In this document: positions 1 through 10,276 of the stretch, in pieces
How the letters are laid out: each line of letters starts with the position of its first letter
Position numbering within the stretch: the first letter of the stretch is position 1
Assembly: GCA_033030425.1 (NCBI GenBank)
Contig: JAUFSD010000001.1
Location: 2,418,001-2,482,000 of the forward strand
Direction: 5' to 3'
DNA: 64,000 nucleotides
Source of the DNA: Verpa conica
Lineage: Eukaryota; Ascomycota; Pezizomycetes; Pezizales; Morchellaceae
Notes under the pieces: generated by a model
Database searches by the model: none
Told to the model about the DNA's origin: nothing
The model's input: only the letters and a program-made list of their open reading frames with translations
Position numbers and translations under genes: made by a program

Positions 1-289
1 GCTATCCGGTAAGCTTGAATACAGTAGCATCTACTCTCGTTTGCAAATACTAACTCAACTTCTCCCTCAAAAAGACTACTGCAAACAATCAAGCTTCGCC
101 GCTCCCTTCTATATTATCCTTCATCCTTCGCCAAGGATGTATACCTGTCTAGTCAGGGTGAACAATCGAGAATACGCCTCTAGCACTGGCGTAAAATTCG
201 AGACCGAAAACGAAGCACGCGAATGCGCAGCAGGCGTAGCGCTTGATCGCCTGGTGGGTGATACGATCGGCTATTGCGAGGCTGTATAG
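1..289 (+). CDS. 3' end of a dsRNA-binding-domain-like protein (5' truncated by window)
   Basis: Only the last part of this gene is in the window. I read exon pieces <1..8 and 75..289, joined across a short intron (GTAAGC donor at 9, a TACTAAC branch-like site near 47, AAAAAG acceptor ending at 74); phase is preserved and the frame ends at the TAG at 287-289. The 72 or so visible residues (LSDYCKQSSF..., Y-x-C-x-V-x-VNNREY, FETENEARECAAGVALDRL) have the alpha-beta-beta-beta-alpha spacing and the closing 'A..AA..AL..L' helix of the double-stranded RNA-binding fold. That family assignment is inferred from the pattern. The rest of the protein and its role are unknown. The acceptor is less pyrimidine-rich than others here, so the intron is probable rather than certain. 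Confidence 0.55.
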   Translation, partial: LSGKLEYSSIYSRLQILTQLLPQKDYCKQSSFAAPFYIILHPSPRMYTCLVRVNNREYASSTGVKFETENEARECAAGVALDRLVGDTIGYCEAV

Positions 290-1024
290 AGTACCTTGCG
301 CACATGGGAGAAGAGTTTAGTAGGACAGGAAAGCTTGGGATTGGAGTACGGTCTGCATTTGGCGCGTGGCATCTTGGATTTTGGTGGTGTTTTTTATTAT
401 CTTTTTTCTTTGGCATATAATTTGGGAGGGAGCTCTGGCGTTTTCGTTTATAGCGAGGCTGTATTTTATCTTTTTTATTTATCTATTCTCGGTCATTTTG
501 TAGCTCATCAGCTAAACAAGATTCTGAAGGTTCTTTTTTCCTTCTTTCCTTCTTCCCGTACGTTCCCTGCGGAACGCGTTAGTGGTCTCGGTATCTCCGG
601 CTCTGTATGCATCTTTGACTTATAAGCCAGAAACAGATCTCGTGCCGATCATCCATCTGTTCCTCTGTCTGATCAGGTGAATTAATCATCCAGTGTTGCA
701 CATGCGATATGTAATGTTGCACAAGAAGAGCCGTAGATCAATTTATTAGGCGAAAAACGTGATCGACATTTTTAGTTCATCTTAATGCGGACATATGTTC
801 ATGGATGCTCGTTCCAACAACGACTTAAAATAAACTAGAACAGTGATATCAGTTACAATTAAGTACCTTCCGGTTATCCGCTATTCCTAGATTTAATGTC
901 TCTGGCAAAGATAAGATTACATGGTGTTTTTTCTCGGAAATTCAATTGTAGTGTAACTCACATTTTATTTTGGATATCTTGCGCTATATATCTTAGCAAA
1001 CTAAGGTGTGCCAACCAAGTCTAA
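290..1024. other. intergenic, AT-rich; no gene seen
   Basis: This holds the 3' flank of the dsRBD-like gene and the 3' flank of the convergent TatD-like gene. ORFs here are short, lack a family pattern and overlap T-rich tracts. I see no RNA gene or repeat. Confidence 0.5.
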
Positions 1025-2368
1025 TCAACTCTGGTCGACGCTTCCCTCACTATTACTAGGCCCAAAAACAAACTCTCTCCAGTTATTGCCTAACTTCTTA
1101 GTACAATCACTGAGCTCCAATCCCCGAACACTCGCTATCAGTCTTACAGCACCCTCCAATGCCTTGTCCATATCCTCCCCTGCTGTATGTAGGTCACTCT
1201 CTACCAAGACTCTATCTTCGGGTGCTCCTCTAATTGTCTCCATTATTTTACCCACATGTCCTTTCACAGGTCTAGCATTGATAGTTGTTGAGAATGAGAA
1301 GTAGATTTGTGAAGGATACCGGTGCTTGGCTGATGGCGGAGTGATATATTGCTGAAGTGTTTGTAAAGGCGCAGAAAACGAGTGAAGGCAGACCCTAGGA
1401 GGGAACGGCTTTGGCGTAGAACTACGTGGTGCTGGTTGACTCTTCTTGGGTTGAAGCCAGGAGTAATCTTCGTCACCCTCCCCGGCAAATTCATTCTCTT
1501 CATCTTCATCGTCATCGTCACCAAAGTCAGGAAGGTATTGGTGTCCATCTTCCCCTTTCCTTCTCCGACGTTTCATCTCCTTTCTACTTTCAACAATGAG
1601 TTCATGGCCTTTCCAAAGATCGTGGAATGTGTCGAATAGAGCTCCATGACACTGGACACCATGAACACTGACAGCTCTCTGAAGCTCTCCGGCTAGCTTG
1701 AGTTGTGCTATAAAAATCCTTTTCTGGTGCTCCATTGAAATTCTATGAGGGCTTAACCTCCTACTTTCTTGTTCCTGCTCCAAGACGTCATCGTCGTTGA
1801 CCTCAGCTGAGCCCTTCGTGACCGGCAGTTCATAAGGGAACGGTATCCTAAACCCCCGATCTAGCCCAATCTCCCCAACAAGGGCTACCGGGAATCGCTC
1901 TAGGTTTCCTCGTATCTCTTTGATGACATCCGAAAGCTTCCTCGGCTCAGGGAGAGCGGCAATAAGTTCATCGGGGGGATTTGACGTCAGTGCCTTTTGG
2001 TAATGGACTACTTTCCGCTCTTCATCGGAAAGTCTCTTTAGATCTTGGAGTTCGTCGTCCCATATTAGATACGAGAACCATGGATGATAACCAAAGCTCG
2101 GGACTATTTTTCCTCTGCCCCCCTCGAGACAATCGGGGTCATAAACGCCGTATCCTTCGGCAAGCTCGGCAACAAGTGGTTGGTCTTGAAAACGGGTCCC
2201 CATAATGACGAGACCGGCAGCTCTCATTGACGGTATCGTTTGAGCCATAGTCATGGTATCAGTAGGGTGGCAATGTGCGTCATGGACTCCGAGGTCCCAG
2301 GCTGAGCTGGGGAGAGGCTCATGCTCTTCGGACGGAAGTGCGGAGTCGCTCTTCGACGGGGGACACAT
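1025..2368 (-). CDS. TatD-family metal-dependent hydrolase (Scn1/Cut9-interacting type)
   Basis: Single-exon ORF of 447 aa starting at the ATG at 2368. It reads as an amidohydrolase-fold TatD family member. Visible features in order: the metal-binding HxH (HDAHCHPTD, His32/His34) near the N-terminus, SFGYHPW in a following strand, GEIGLD with the metal-ligand Glu166, the SVHGVQCHG histidine region around 230, and VESDLH near 404, the usual late Asp. TatD proteins are Mg2+-dependent 3'-5' exonucleases/DNases. Fungal members of this longer type include S. pombe Scn1, a Cut9 (APC/C) interactor. The protein is longer than bacterial TatD (about 260 aa) because of a charged, acidic, low-complexity insert at roughly 265-310 (DDDDEDEEN) between the catalytic His and C-terminal strands. 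No signal peptide. The family call is firm; the biological role is inferred from homologues. Confidence 0.85.
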   Translation of the reverse strand: MCPPSKSDSALPSEEHEPLPSSAWDLGVHDAHCHPTDTMTMAQTIPSMRAAGLVIMGTRFQDQPLVAELAEGYGVYDPDCLEGGRGKIVPSFGYHPWFSYLIWDDELQDLKRLSDEERKVVHYQKALTSNPPDELIAALPEPRKLSDVIKEIRGNLERFPVALVGEIGLDRGFRIPFPYELPVTKGSAEVNDDDVLEQEQESRRLSPHRISMEHQKRIFIAQLKLAGELQRAVSVHGVQCHGALFDTFHDLWKGHELIVESRKEMKRRRRKGEDGHQYLPDFGDDDDEDEENEFAGEGDEDYSWLQPKKSQPAPRSSTPKPFPPRVCLHSFSAPLQTLQQYITPPSAKHRYPSQIYFSFSTTINARPVKGHVGKIMETIRGAPEDRVLVESDLHTAGEDMDKALEGAVRLIASVRGLELSDCTKKLGNNWREFVFGPSNSEGSVDQS

Positions 2369-3553
2369 ATTTGCAGCGGTAGTGAATAGATTCTGAATAT
2401 CTAGTAAAGTCGTGGCTGCGCTCGATACTGAAATATTCGGGAATGATGTAGAGATGACGTCTTGGCATCTCGCAACAATGGTCTAAGGGCCTCAAACCAA
2501 TTCCTTTCAGGACCTTTTTGTCTATGTTCATCTTATGTAAAATATCTCCCTGTAGGCTGAATTGAGGTTATCGATAAGTCTCGTTTGTGCCATAGCCTGG
2601 CTAAACGGGCAAATTCGCTCCTTAGTAGGAGTAGGTATTATGCAGAGTAGGGTATACAGCGGAAAACATGGGTATACCCTGTTAGCCTCCCGCAAGGAGC
2701 AAAGATTTCTGGACTTCCCAGCCCCGCGGGAAATCATCAAAAGCCCCACTCTTTTATGCTGGTTAATATCGATACCTCATTTAAGGACCCCGGAAGGAGA
2801 TTACCTTTATATTGCCCTAGCTTATGTCTGATTAAAAGGTCCACATAGAGTAAATGCGTATCAACTAGGTAACCATAGCAAACTATTGTAAATTTGGTCA
2901 AGTGGATACGTACTAGTCAAATGGCCACTTTATCAAACAATCATACTCGTAGAAACAAGCCCCAAGTGGTTTTTTTTTAAAAGACTAAGAGCAATAATAG
3001 TACATAGATGTTATTCATATAAAACAGGAATCAAGCACGCCATATTAGTCAGGATGGCAGAATATCCTACTTTGCGATTGAATCTTATATGCCACACCAA
3101 GAAATTATATTTAGATTTGCTAAATGTAATTAAGAAAAAAATAACCTGGTGAGAGGACCATACATTATGAACGAATTATATATACTATAGTCCAGGTCGA
3201 ATAGACACCCTCTTTTATCCCGTGGTACATACGGCATAAAAAGATGCGAGCTCACTTCTGCAAGGAAAAATTAATAGATTCCAAGGGCAGTACAAGGCAG
3301 CGATAGCTGGGCTATGGCAACTGGCAACCGATAACATGTAGAGCGAGCACAGCCTAGTTGTACAACTAGAGCATTACATAAGTGTAGAAGAGAGCACTGA
3401 CGAGAAAATAATAGAGGTGGAGTAAGGCTGTATACATAGTCTAGAAGGGAATATTCTATCGTAGAAGGCTGAGAGATATAAAGAGACGAGATAACGATTA
3501 AAATCAGGTCTGAATACGGGGTCGTACTTGCCTTTAATTTATATATTAAGATT
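2369..3553. other. intergenic between TatD-like gene and AAR2
   Basis: Promoter side of the TatD-like gene and 3' flank of AAR2, both on the minus strand. AT-rich; ORFs on both strands are below 90 codons and without recognisable motifs. No RNA gene or repeat structure seen. Confidence 0.5.
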
Positions 3554-4816
3554 TTATGGTACTGGTGTCATTTCTATGTCCGCAGAATTCTCTTCTGTAT
3601 ATTCCTCCACGATAACAGGCGCATATTCTCCAGACTCATCATCTTCCTCCAACCCCACCATCTCGAGTTCCACCATTTCTCCCTCCTCGGTTTGTATCAT
3701 ACCCCTTCTCACCATGTCTTTGGTGTCTAGAACCCAATCAAATTTCCTTTTGACTAGCGACTCAATTTCCTTATATAGTTCAAGTGTTTCACTCTTCCTC
3801 GCCTTTCCTTTTCCCTTCCCTTGCTCTGCATCATCGTCGATGATCTCCATGAGGCCCTTCCCAAACCTTCGTAGAAGTTTTGCCAACCAACTATCTTCCC
3901 CTTCACCACCCCCAACAAATTGCGCTAGAAATGCCTCATCCACGTACTCCATTTGTGCCAGTAAACACTCCATAAAAACCTCAAAGAACCTCTTCCTTTC
4001 TGCAAAAACTGAACTTTTACACGTCAATGTTAGCCCCAATAGTCTCCTCCACTGTTCCATAGCTGAATAGCATCCAAGTGTAACCGCCATCAAAAAAGCC
4101 ACCTGTAGTTCTCCCAACAATTGCTTTTCTCCATTTTCTCCACCCCTACCCAAATTCTCAACAATATTCCCTAATGCCCAAGACCTATCCTTAGCCATAA
4201 CAGTCCTCTCCCTTCCAATCGCCCCCTCAGGCCACGTCCGCTTCAAGTCCACAGGCGTCCACCCAATATCTACAGTAACATCCTGTCCCTTCAACAGCCC
4301 CATCAAAACCTCCTCCTCTTGATCCCTGTCCATCTTCGAACTCGAGATACTACTACACTCCCACCCATCTCCAAAACACCTTAGTAGCACAGCTTCATCC
4401 AAATATTCACACAAAGCCTCCCACTGTTCGGCATCAGGCCGGGTATTCCCCTCTCTCCCATCTTTGGCTGGTTGCCGGTACACTGTCAAATGTTCCTCAT
4501 ATAGCTGCACTAGATTTGCCCTGATCCGCATTACTTCATCGATACCCATTTCTCTCTCTCGTAGAAGCTTTTCTATCGCTGTATCAAATTTTGTGATGAT
4601 GACGGGACGCCCACCGGTGTCGGCAGCGTTGAACCAGAACCCTGTCCGTAGTGACATGCCACCTTGGGTAGAAAAGTATACAAAGTGGAGTCCTGACGGA
4701 ATGAACTTTATTCCTTGGAAGCGATCGGTGGATGTGAAAGAGGCTAGATCTATGCCAACGAATGATTTGGGGGGGAGGTCGAGGAGGAGGAGCGTTGTTT
4801 GGAGGTGGTAAGACAT
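3554..4816 (-). CDS. AAR2: AAR2 splicing factor, U5 snRNP assembly
   Basis: Intronless 420-aa ORF beginning at the ATG at 4816. The N-terminal segment (LLLLDLPPKSFVGIDLASF, then FQGIKFIPSGLHFVYFST, then RTGFWF) is the diagnostic start of AAR2 proteins: a beta-rich domain with the FxGIKxIPxGxHxxxxS motif. The helical C-terminal domain (about 190-345: LGELQVAFLMAVTLGCYSAMEQWRRLLGL, FFEVFMECLLAQMEYVDEAFL) also matches the family. Known role: Aar2 binds Prp8 and the pre-U5 snRNP during biogenesis and is exchanged for Brr2 on maturation in the nucleus. The acidic tail after about residue 350 (EEGEMVELEMVGLEEDDESGEY) is typical of fungal copies. Nothing is missing and length is normal for a filamentous fungus. 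Confidence 0.9.
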   Translation of the reverse strand: MSYHLQTTLLLLDLPPKSFVGIDLASFTSTDRFQGIKFIPSGLHFVYFSTQGGMSLRTGFWFNAADTGGRPVIITKFDTAIEKLLREREMGIDEVMRIRANLVQLYEEHLTVYRQPAKDGREGNTRPDAEQWEALCEYLDEAVLLRCFGDGWECSSISSSKMDRDQEEEVLMGLLKGQDVTVDIGWTPVDLKRTWPEGAIGRERTVMAKDRSWALGNIVENLGRGGENGEKQLLGELQVAFLMAVTLGCYSAMEQWRRLLGLTLTCKSSVFAERKRFFEVFMECLLAQMEYVDEAFLAQFVGGGEGEDSWLAKLLRRFGKGLMEIIDDDAEQGKGKGKARKSETLELYKEIESLVKRKFDWVLDTKDMVRRGMIQTEEGEMVELEMVGLEEDDESGEYAPVIVEEYTEENSADIEMTPVP

Positions 4817-6152
4817 TGTGTCTTTTTTATTGGGGGAGATAATATCAGGTAATTTCTATAGCCTAGTTTTTACTCTCTTGGAATGGAGTGTTGAGTTGGA
4901 GATGGAGGTCTTGGCTTGCCTAAAACTCGAGCTTGAGGTTCATGATGGAAAGTACAGGTTACCCTACCGTGTTCTGAATATTCCCGTGATGAATTTAGGC
5001 CTACTGTAGTCAGAACTTTGAATTTTAGTCAATTTCACTGTATCTAAGCTAAAAGAAATATAATATCATAGATGTCTTAGGTAAAAAAAACGGTGACCGT
5101 TGATTCAAACCGCATGTATGATATATTATAAATATTACGATATCAAGTTACAGAATTAGATATATTTATTGGCATCTACTTAGTATGAGGTACGAGTTCT
5201 ACAGGACAGGGCGTTGTAGTAAAAACAAAGCCAATGACCATCTCACCGGGAAATATCTCACAACCACAATTATTTCTAAGGCACTCAGTAAAACCATTAT
5301 TTGGTAAATGGATATCTGTATGTTCATTATTGCCTCGCCAAATATTGGCTTGTGAATTACAGGTATATACTATTGATGAGTAGAGTAATCAATATCACCA
5401 TCACCTAGCCCATCCTGCTCGGGCCTTCCCAACCAATAAGCATTACAATAGGTCTCCCAAATAACGAGGCTGATACAGCCTTACTCACCACGTCTCTAGA
5501 CTAACTACAGATTATATACGCCCACCAGACCCCATTTACGGAGTAGCCCCTAGATATCCGCTCCGCGCTAAAGTGTACCAATGGAAGCACTAAATAACGA
5601 ATGAACAAACTGACCAAAAACAACGCCAGTCTATAATAGCCCCCTAAACCCATGATGAAAAAATTTCAAGAGCGAAAGTAAGAATCAAAAAATATTCCAC
5701 ACTAGAAGCGAAAGAAAAGGTGGTAGACACCCGTATAAAGAAATAAGTAGAGGCAGTAGAAAGAAATTAACCAGCCCCCACATCATTATGCATTACACCC
5801 TGTATTTCTCCACTCATTGAAGAGTGTTGCTGCGCCGACGATATATTATGTACGGCGACTCAATCATTAAATATCCCCTCCCTAGAAAAGAGAGCATCAA
5901 TGAAATAAAAACCAGAAGTGAAGCAGAAAAACATCCCAAACACCAGCCCCGTAATCGCCATGAATCATAGAACAAAAATGAAAAAGAAGGGAATTAAACT
6001 GTTGAATATTCAGGCCTTGTGATAAAACTGTGATTATTGTTTACGCAATAGGGTATCTTTTTTCGTGATTATACTAGGCTTCGTACTCGACATCTCGTTA
6101 AAATTACTGTGCTATAGGGGCGAAATCCCTGTGAGCATCTGGCAGCTGCTGA
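4817..6152. other. intergenic, AT-rich; AAR2 promoter and AUR1 3' flank
   Basis: About 1.3 kb without a supportable gene. ORFs are few and short; one of 63 codons overlaps the AAR2 5' flank. No tRNA-like boxes, tandem repeats or long inverted repeats were noticed. Confidence 0.5.
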
Positions 6153-7642
6153 TTATATATCCATTGTTTCATTGTCAGATTGACCAGCTAGCGTCTCACT
6201 ACCAGATTCCCACACAGATTGAGTATCCTCAATCGGGCTTCGAGAGCCAGAAGAAATTGATGATGAAGATCCCATAGTCCACTCATCGTCCTCGGAATGG
6301 TAATCACCATCAAGGTCATTCAAGGCGTAAGCGTAGTTGTGAGGATAACTATTGCCGATTTCGAGGAAATCGTAATCCCAGCGGAATTCCTTGTCAGGCT
6401 GCAGCCTAGCCAGGAATTTAGTTTTCGCAACATAGAAGGTTACAGTAGCCACTACAAAAGCCGTTAGTCCCTTTCATAATAGATAAGGAATTCGAGAAAA
6501 ACATACAGAAACTACCAGCGATTAAATCAACAGCATAGTGGTGCTGGAGATAAAGAGTGGCCCACCAAATCCACAGAATGTACGTGTAAAAGAACCACTT
6601 TCCGCGGGGGAAGACGTGGCTCAAGAACAAGGCCTCGATGGTAGCCCATCCAGCATGCAGGGATGGCATAGCCCCGAAAACCAACGGGGAGGCTGTGAAC
6701 GTTGACGTGTAGAGATCAACACCAAAAAGTTTGTCAATCCTAGCGAGCCCTGCAGGAGAGCCAGACATAGAATAATTCGCGGGGGCCAGTCCGTACATGT
6801 TCTCGTACCAAGGCGGTGCACATGGGAACAGAATCTGGATTGAGACGCCAATGAGGTTCATATAACCGAAACTGCGAGCAAACACTGGCAAGGTTCCTGG
6901 GGCTGCAAAGACAAAGAGAAAGATAGAGCAGATAATAGGCCCAGCAAAATGAATGATCCCATAGGGAAGCCAGGCCAACACGTCAAGGAAAGCGTTGGTG
7001 TTTTTCGACAAGATGTTACTCAGGTTGGCGCCGTAAATGATGTTCTCGAGGGCAGGTAAGACACGGATCCAGATATGCGGACGGTACTCAGCGGGGATAA
7101 ACCTGTGATGATGTGATGTGAGCGGGGAATTCATCACAGGTTGGTAATGGGTACGGGAAGGCCGGGTCCCGTTCACGTGACAATCATCAAAATGGGATGA
7201 GGCTGGCTATGACATACCTGCAGGAGTGGAACAAAACCAACCAACCCGCAACAGGGAGGAAAGGCAAAAAGAATTGCCGAGTGATGGGAAATATTAAGGA
7301 AAAAATTAATAAGCTTGATATTAAAGTTTTGACGAGTGCACCAGGGTGCTCGATAATAGATAGACAAAATATGCCATAGATAGCGAGGATCAAGTACTGT
7401 CCGTCCCAGAAAGACCACTTATGAGCTCTGAGCGAACGAAGGGTATCTGATGGATCCCAGGACGTCTGGAGAGTTGCAAGATTTGATCCTGGTGACTGGC
7501 CACTCCTCATCCGGGACCCAAATTTCCTTCGCATACGACTAAAACCAGGCATAGAGGGCCATCCCATTAAATTTTGCTTGGTAAATGTTGTGGAATGGGT
7601 ATCCAGCATTGCCGGGAATATCTTTGAGCGCGGAGACTTCAT
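6153..7642 (-). CDS. AUR1: inositol phosphorylceramide synthase, catalytic subunit
   Basis: Three exons: complement(6153..6451, 6507..7102, 7218..7642), giving 439 aa; donors GTATGT, acceptors ACAG and GTAG, phases agree. Start is the ATG at 7642. The enzyme transfers phosphoinositol from phosphatidylinositol to (phyto)ceramide in the Golgi, the step that makes fungal inositol sphingolipids; it is the target of aureobasidin A (established for AUR1). Family evidence: SCRFIPxxYRPxIxxxVLPALENIxYG across the first junction, several membrane helices, the PAP2/LPT motif GAMPSLHAGW (catalytic His) and the HHYAVDLIAG motif (second His and Asp), followed by the conserved ATVxFYxAKTxFLxRxQxDKxFRWDYDFxEIG cytosolic segment. 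The Ser/acidic tail is variable in the family. The second splice (GSF|L|ATVTF) was chosen because it restores the family sequence. Confidence 0.94.
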
Positions 7643-7747
7643 CTTGGACTCGACACTATGAAGAAGTTTAGAGCTGAGACAAGTAGCGTTGAAGATAAAG
7701 TTTGGTTGGCGCGAACACTACCTGACGTCAGGAGCCAAAGGGAGGTA

Positions 7748-7828
7748 GAGGAAGGTGAAGAGGGCGAAGAGGGTGAAGAGGACGAAGAAGACTGTTAATA
7801 TAAACCCTCTTCTCCTTCTTCTTCTTCT
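7748..7828. repeat. purine/pyrimidine imperfect inverted repeat in AUR1 5' flank
   Basis: A run of GAAGAGG-type units (GGTGAAGAGGGCGAAGAGGG) is followed, after an AT-rich spacer (GTTAATATAAA), by CCCTCTTCTCC and a CTT repeat that are largely complementary. On the AUR1 sense strand this lies about 105-190 bases upstream of the start codon, so it could be promoter or 5' UTR and could fold into a hairpin or a triplex-forming polypurine tract. Confidence 0.45.
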
Positions 7829-9995
7829 GAGGATTCGGGGTAGGCGGGGGTGGGGGAGTGGGATAGAAAACCGAAGGGGAGGTACAGACTAAGTACTTTC
7901 CTTGTGTCGCCTGTTGTTTGCTCAGCAAGCAATTACAGCACCGCAACCGCTTACCGCTTGGACACAGCAGGCCCAACGAACCACAATCTCCCACCATTCC
8001 CATATGTGGCTAGGTCATCCTTCTTATCCCTACGACAGCTTCCGATACAATACGACATAATAATTCAATTTAATGGTAAATCCGTAGTGTCTTTCACCTC
8101 AACTCTATTGAAACCATCTTCCCCTCAATAGTTTTCTATCCTGCCCTGCGTTACTTCACTCAGGAACTTCCCCTCCACCTCCACTTTCATCATAGGTGCT
8201 CACTATAGGCACAGGTACATGTATGCGCTGCAGCCATGGCAGCTCCTCACACCTGCTCGCGTGATTTTGTGAAACTCACATACATTTCGCGCATCTGTGT
8301 CCAACGGTTCCGTCATCAATGACTGTTCGCCAATCGAAGCAGGCCCACATCGTGTCCCATTCGCCTTGCCAAGAGGAGCGAATAAGAAAAAAATTCCAGA
8401 AAGACTTTTCCCGCTACAGCGAAGACGGTTAGGCCACGCGTTTTTCTCATGCTGTGAAGCCCTCCTGGTAACTAACGGCAAGGATGTGTTCCGAAATGAA
8501 ACTTCTTGCTTGCACAGCCGGATATTTGTCACTCCGACTCCGCTCCGATTCCTCATCCGTTGTCTCCGTGCCGAATTTGGCCGCGCTTACTTATGTCTAG
8601 AATGATAGAGATAGAGATGCTTCCCCCCCGTATAATATCTTTTGCTCACAAACGGAGCACTTTAAAACTAGGCTTCTCGTTTATTTAGATCAAGTACTTT
8701 TTTATACCTAAATAGAATTGGTGTATCTTGTGTAAATCCCTCCTCAACACATTAGACCAACCACGTATAGCGCTCCAATACCAGTATTATACATTACCTA
8801 AGGCTAGGGGGAAGGTAATCATATTGTAGAAGGATCTTGACCACGACACCAGTAATGTTTTCACCTAATAGCTGGGACTAATTTACCACACTCGGAGCAG
8901 ATAAGCATAATCTAAGCGTACAGAGTGTAACACTGACCAGCGAAGTCGTAGTTAGGACAAATTAAAAGCTTTTCTAAAATACATGCTCATGCACTCTAAA
9001 AAGAATACATACCTCTAGCTCTCACTCGTAGTCATCAATGTCAGACAATCGATTAACCTAGGTTGTGTAATTATCCGGTAGAAGCCGATATGCACGCGCC
9101 ACATTGCGCCAAACTCCAGTAATACCCAGCTAGTTTTTGCTTTGGCGTAGGGCTGAATGATTCGCCTGTCTTTGTAGAATAATTGTCCATTCTTAGTAAG
9201 TGCTCAAGTAATTATAAGGGGTGGCTGCGGGTGATCCCGTATGACCGACTACTTCACAGCCAATATCATGCTATAGGCAGCTGAACACTAAAGCATATTC
9301 GTATTGTAAATATACGACCTAGTAGCCTTATTCTTTGCCGCCCGTATCTCGGTATAGGTTTTAACTCAACGTAGAAAACAAAAATAAATACATGTACCCA
9401 AATACGTGCTCCACTATGCATACTAGTAGAAATCACTGTAGAATTTTCTTGAAACATGCACTCATATGGATATAATATGAATATAGACCTACTAGGCTAT
9501 CCGTATTCATTTATTCCACAAGGGTAATGTCTCTTAATCCCTTACACCTAAGTCCACTGAGACTTTTAGCGTAGGCACTCCCCGCATTTCTTTAAATAGT
9601 TGTCTCAGGCACCTCGGAGTTACTCCTATTTAGTACAGAATAACCTCCAATAACCACCTCACGTTTGTATCCTAGCATTTTCTATTCCCAGCGGTAAGTT
9701 TACGGTAGCTCCCAGAATTCTCCCTTTGTTTACCCCGCTGTTGGACATAACAAGGCCCATGTGGCTCGTGCTGCGCCTACAAAAACAACCCTGCGGGCTA
9801 GATATACTTATACTAATCAATAACATGCCGTGAACTTAAGCTTTCTTCACTGATATCGGGGAGCTTCGGCAGATGTGATGAGGGTGATACGTAGCAGGTG
9901 CGGATCATGTTAATCTAGATCTAACGCTAGGACATCTCACACCATCATGATAGGGTCATAACCCGAGAATAATCTTCTTAGAAGAGGAAATCCAA

Positions 9996-10127
9996 GATAA
10001 AGACCCTAGCTAACTGGACTGACTACGGGGAATGTTCTCTATAGGAAGGAAGATAAGCACATCGTCCAATGCGCGCTTGATATTCGGTGATCAGTCCGAG
10101 AAAGCCAGTTAAGCGGGTAGTGATAAG
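9996..10127. promoter_or_regulatory. cluster of GATA-factor sites upstream of the permease
   Basis: GATAAA at 9996-10001 and GATAAG at 10052-10057 and 10122-10127 lie 150-281 bases upstream of the permease start codon; a further GATAAG sits at 8900-8905. Nitrogen-regulated permease genes of filamentous ascomycetes are commonly driven by AreA/NIT2 through paired HGATAR sites. The sites are seen directly; regulation by nitrogen is inferred. Confidence 0.45.
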
Positions 10128-10276
10128 TGTTTTTTCTAGTTTGAGGTCACCTTTACGTATTTTTTTTTAGTTCAATAATTATAACCGAGCTACTGAGTAT
10201 TTGAGTACATATACTTCCCATAGTTGTCCTCTTTCACCTTCGACACACAACGCAAAGCTACCTCATAGCTCTCACG

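Larger units (their letters stand above)
7643..10276. other. intergenic between AUR1 and the permease (divergent promoters)
   Basis: 2.6 kb without a credible gene. The AUR1-proximal part holds a purine/pyrimidine-rich inverted segment (7748-7828). 8200-8600 has overlapping ORFs on both strands (about 100-117 codons), but none shows a domain and I treat them as chance. 8700-10200 is AT-rich. Near the permease there are GATA-type sites (separate entry). Confidence 0.5.

Noticed and set aside
8203..8605. Overlapping ORFs of 102-117 codons on both strands
   Set aside because: No family motif, both strands are open at once, and the region is the promoter side of AUR1; more likely chance.
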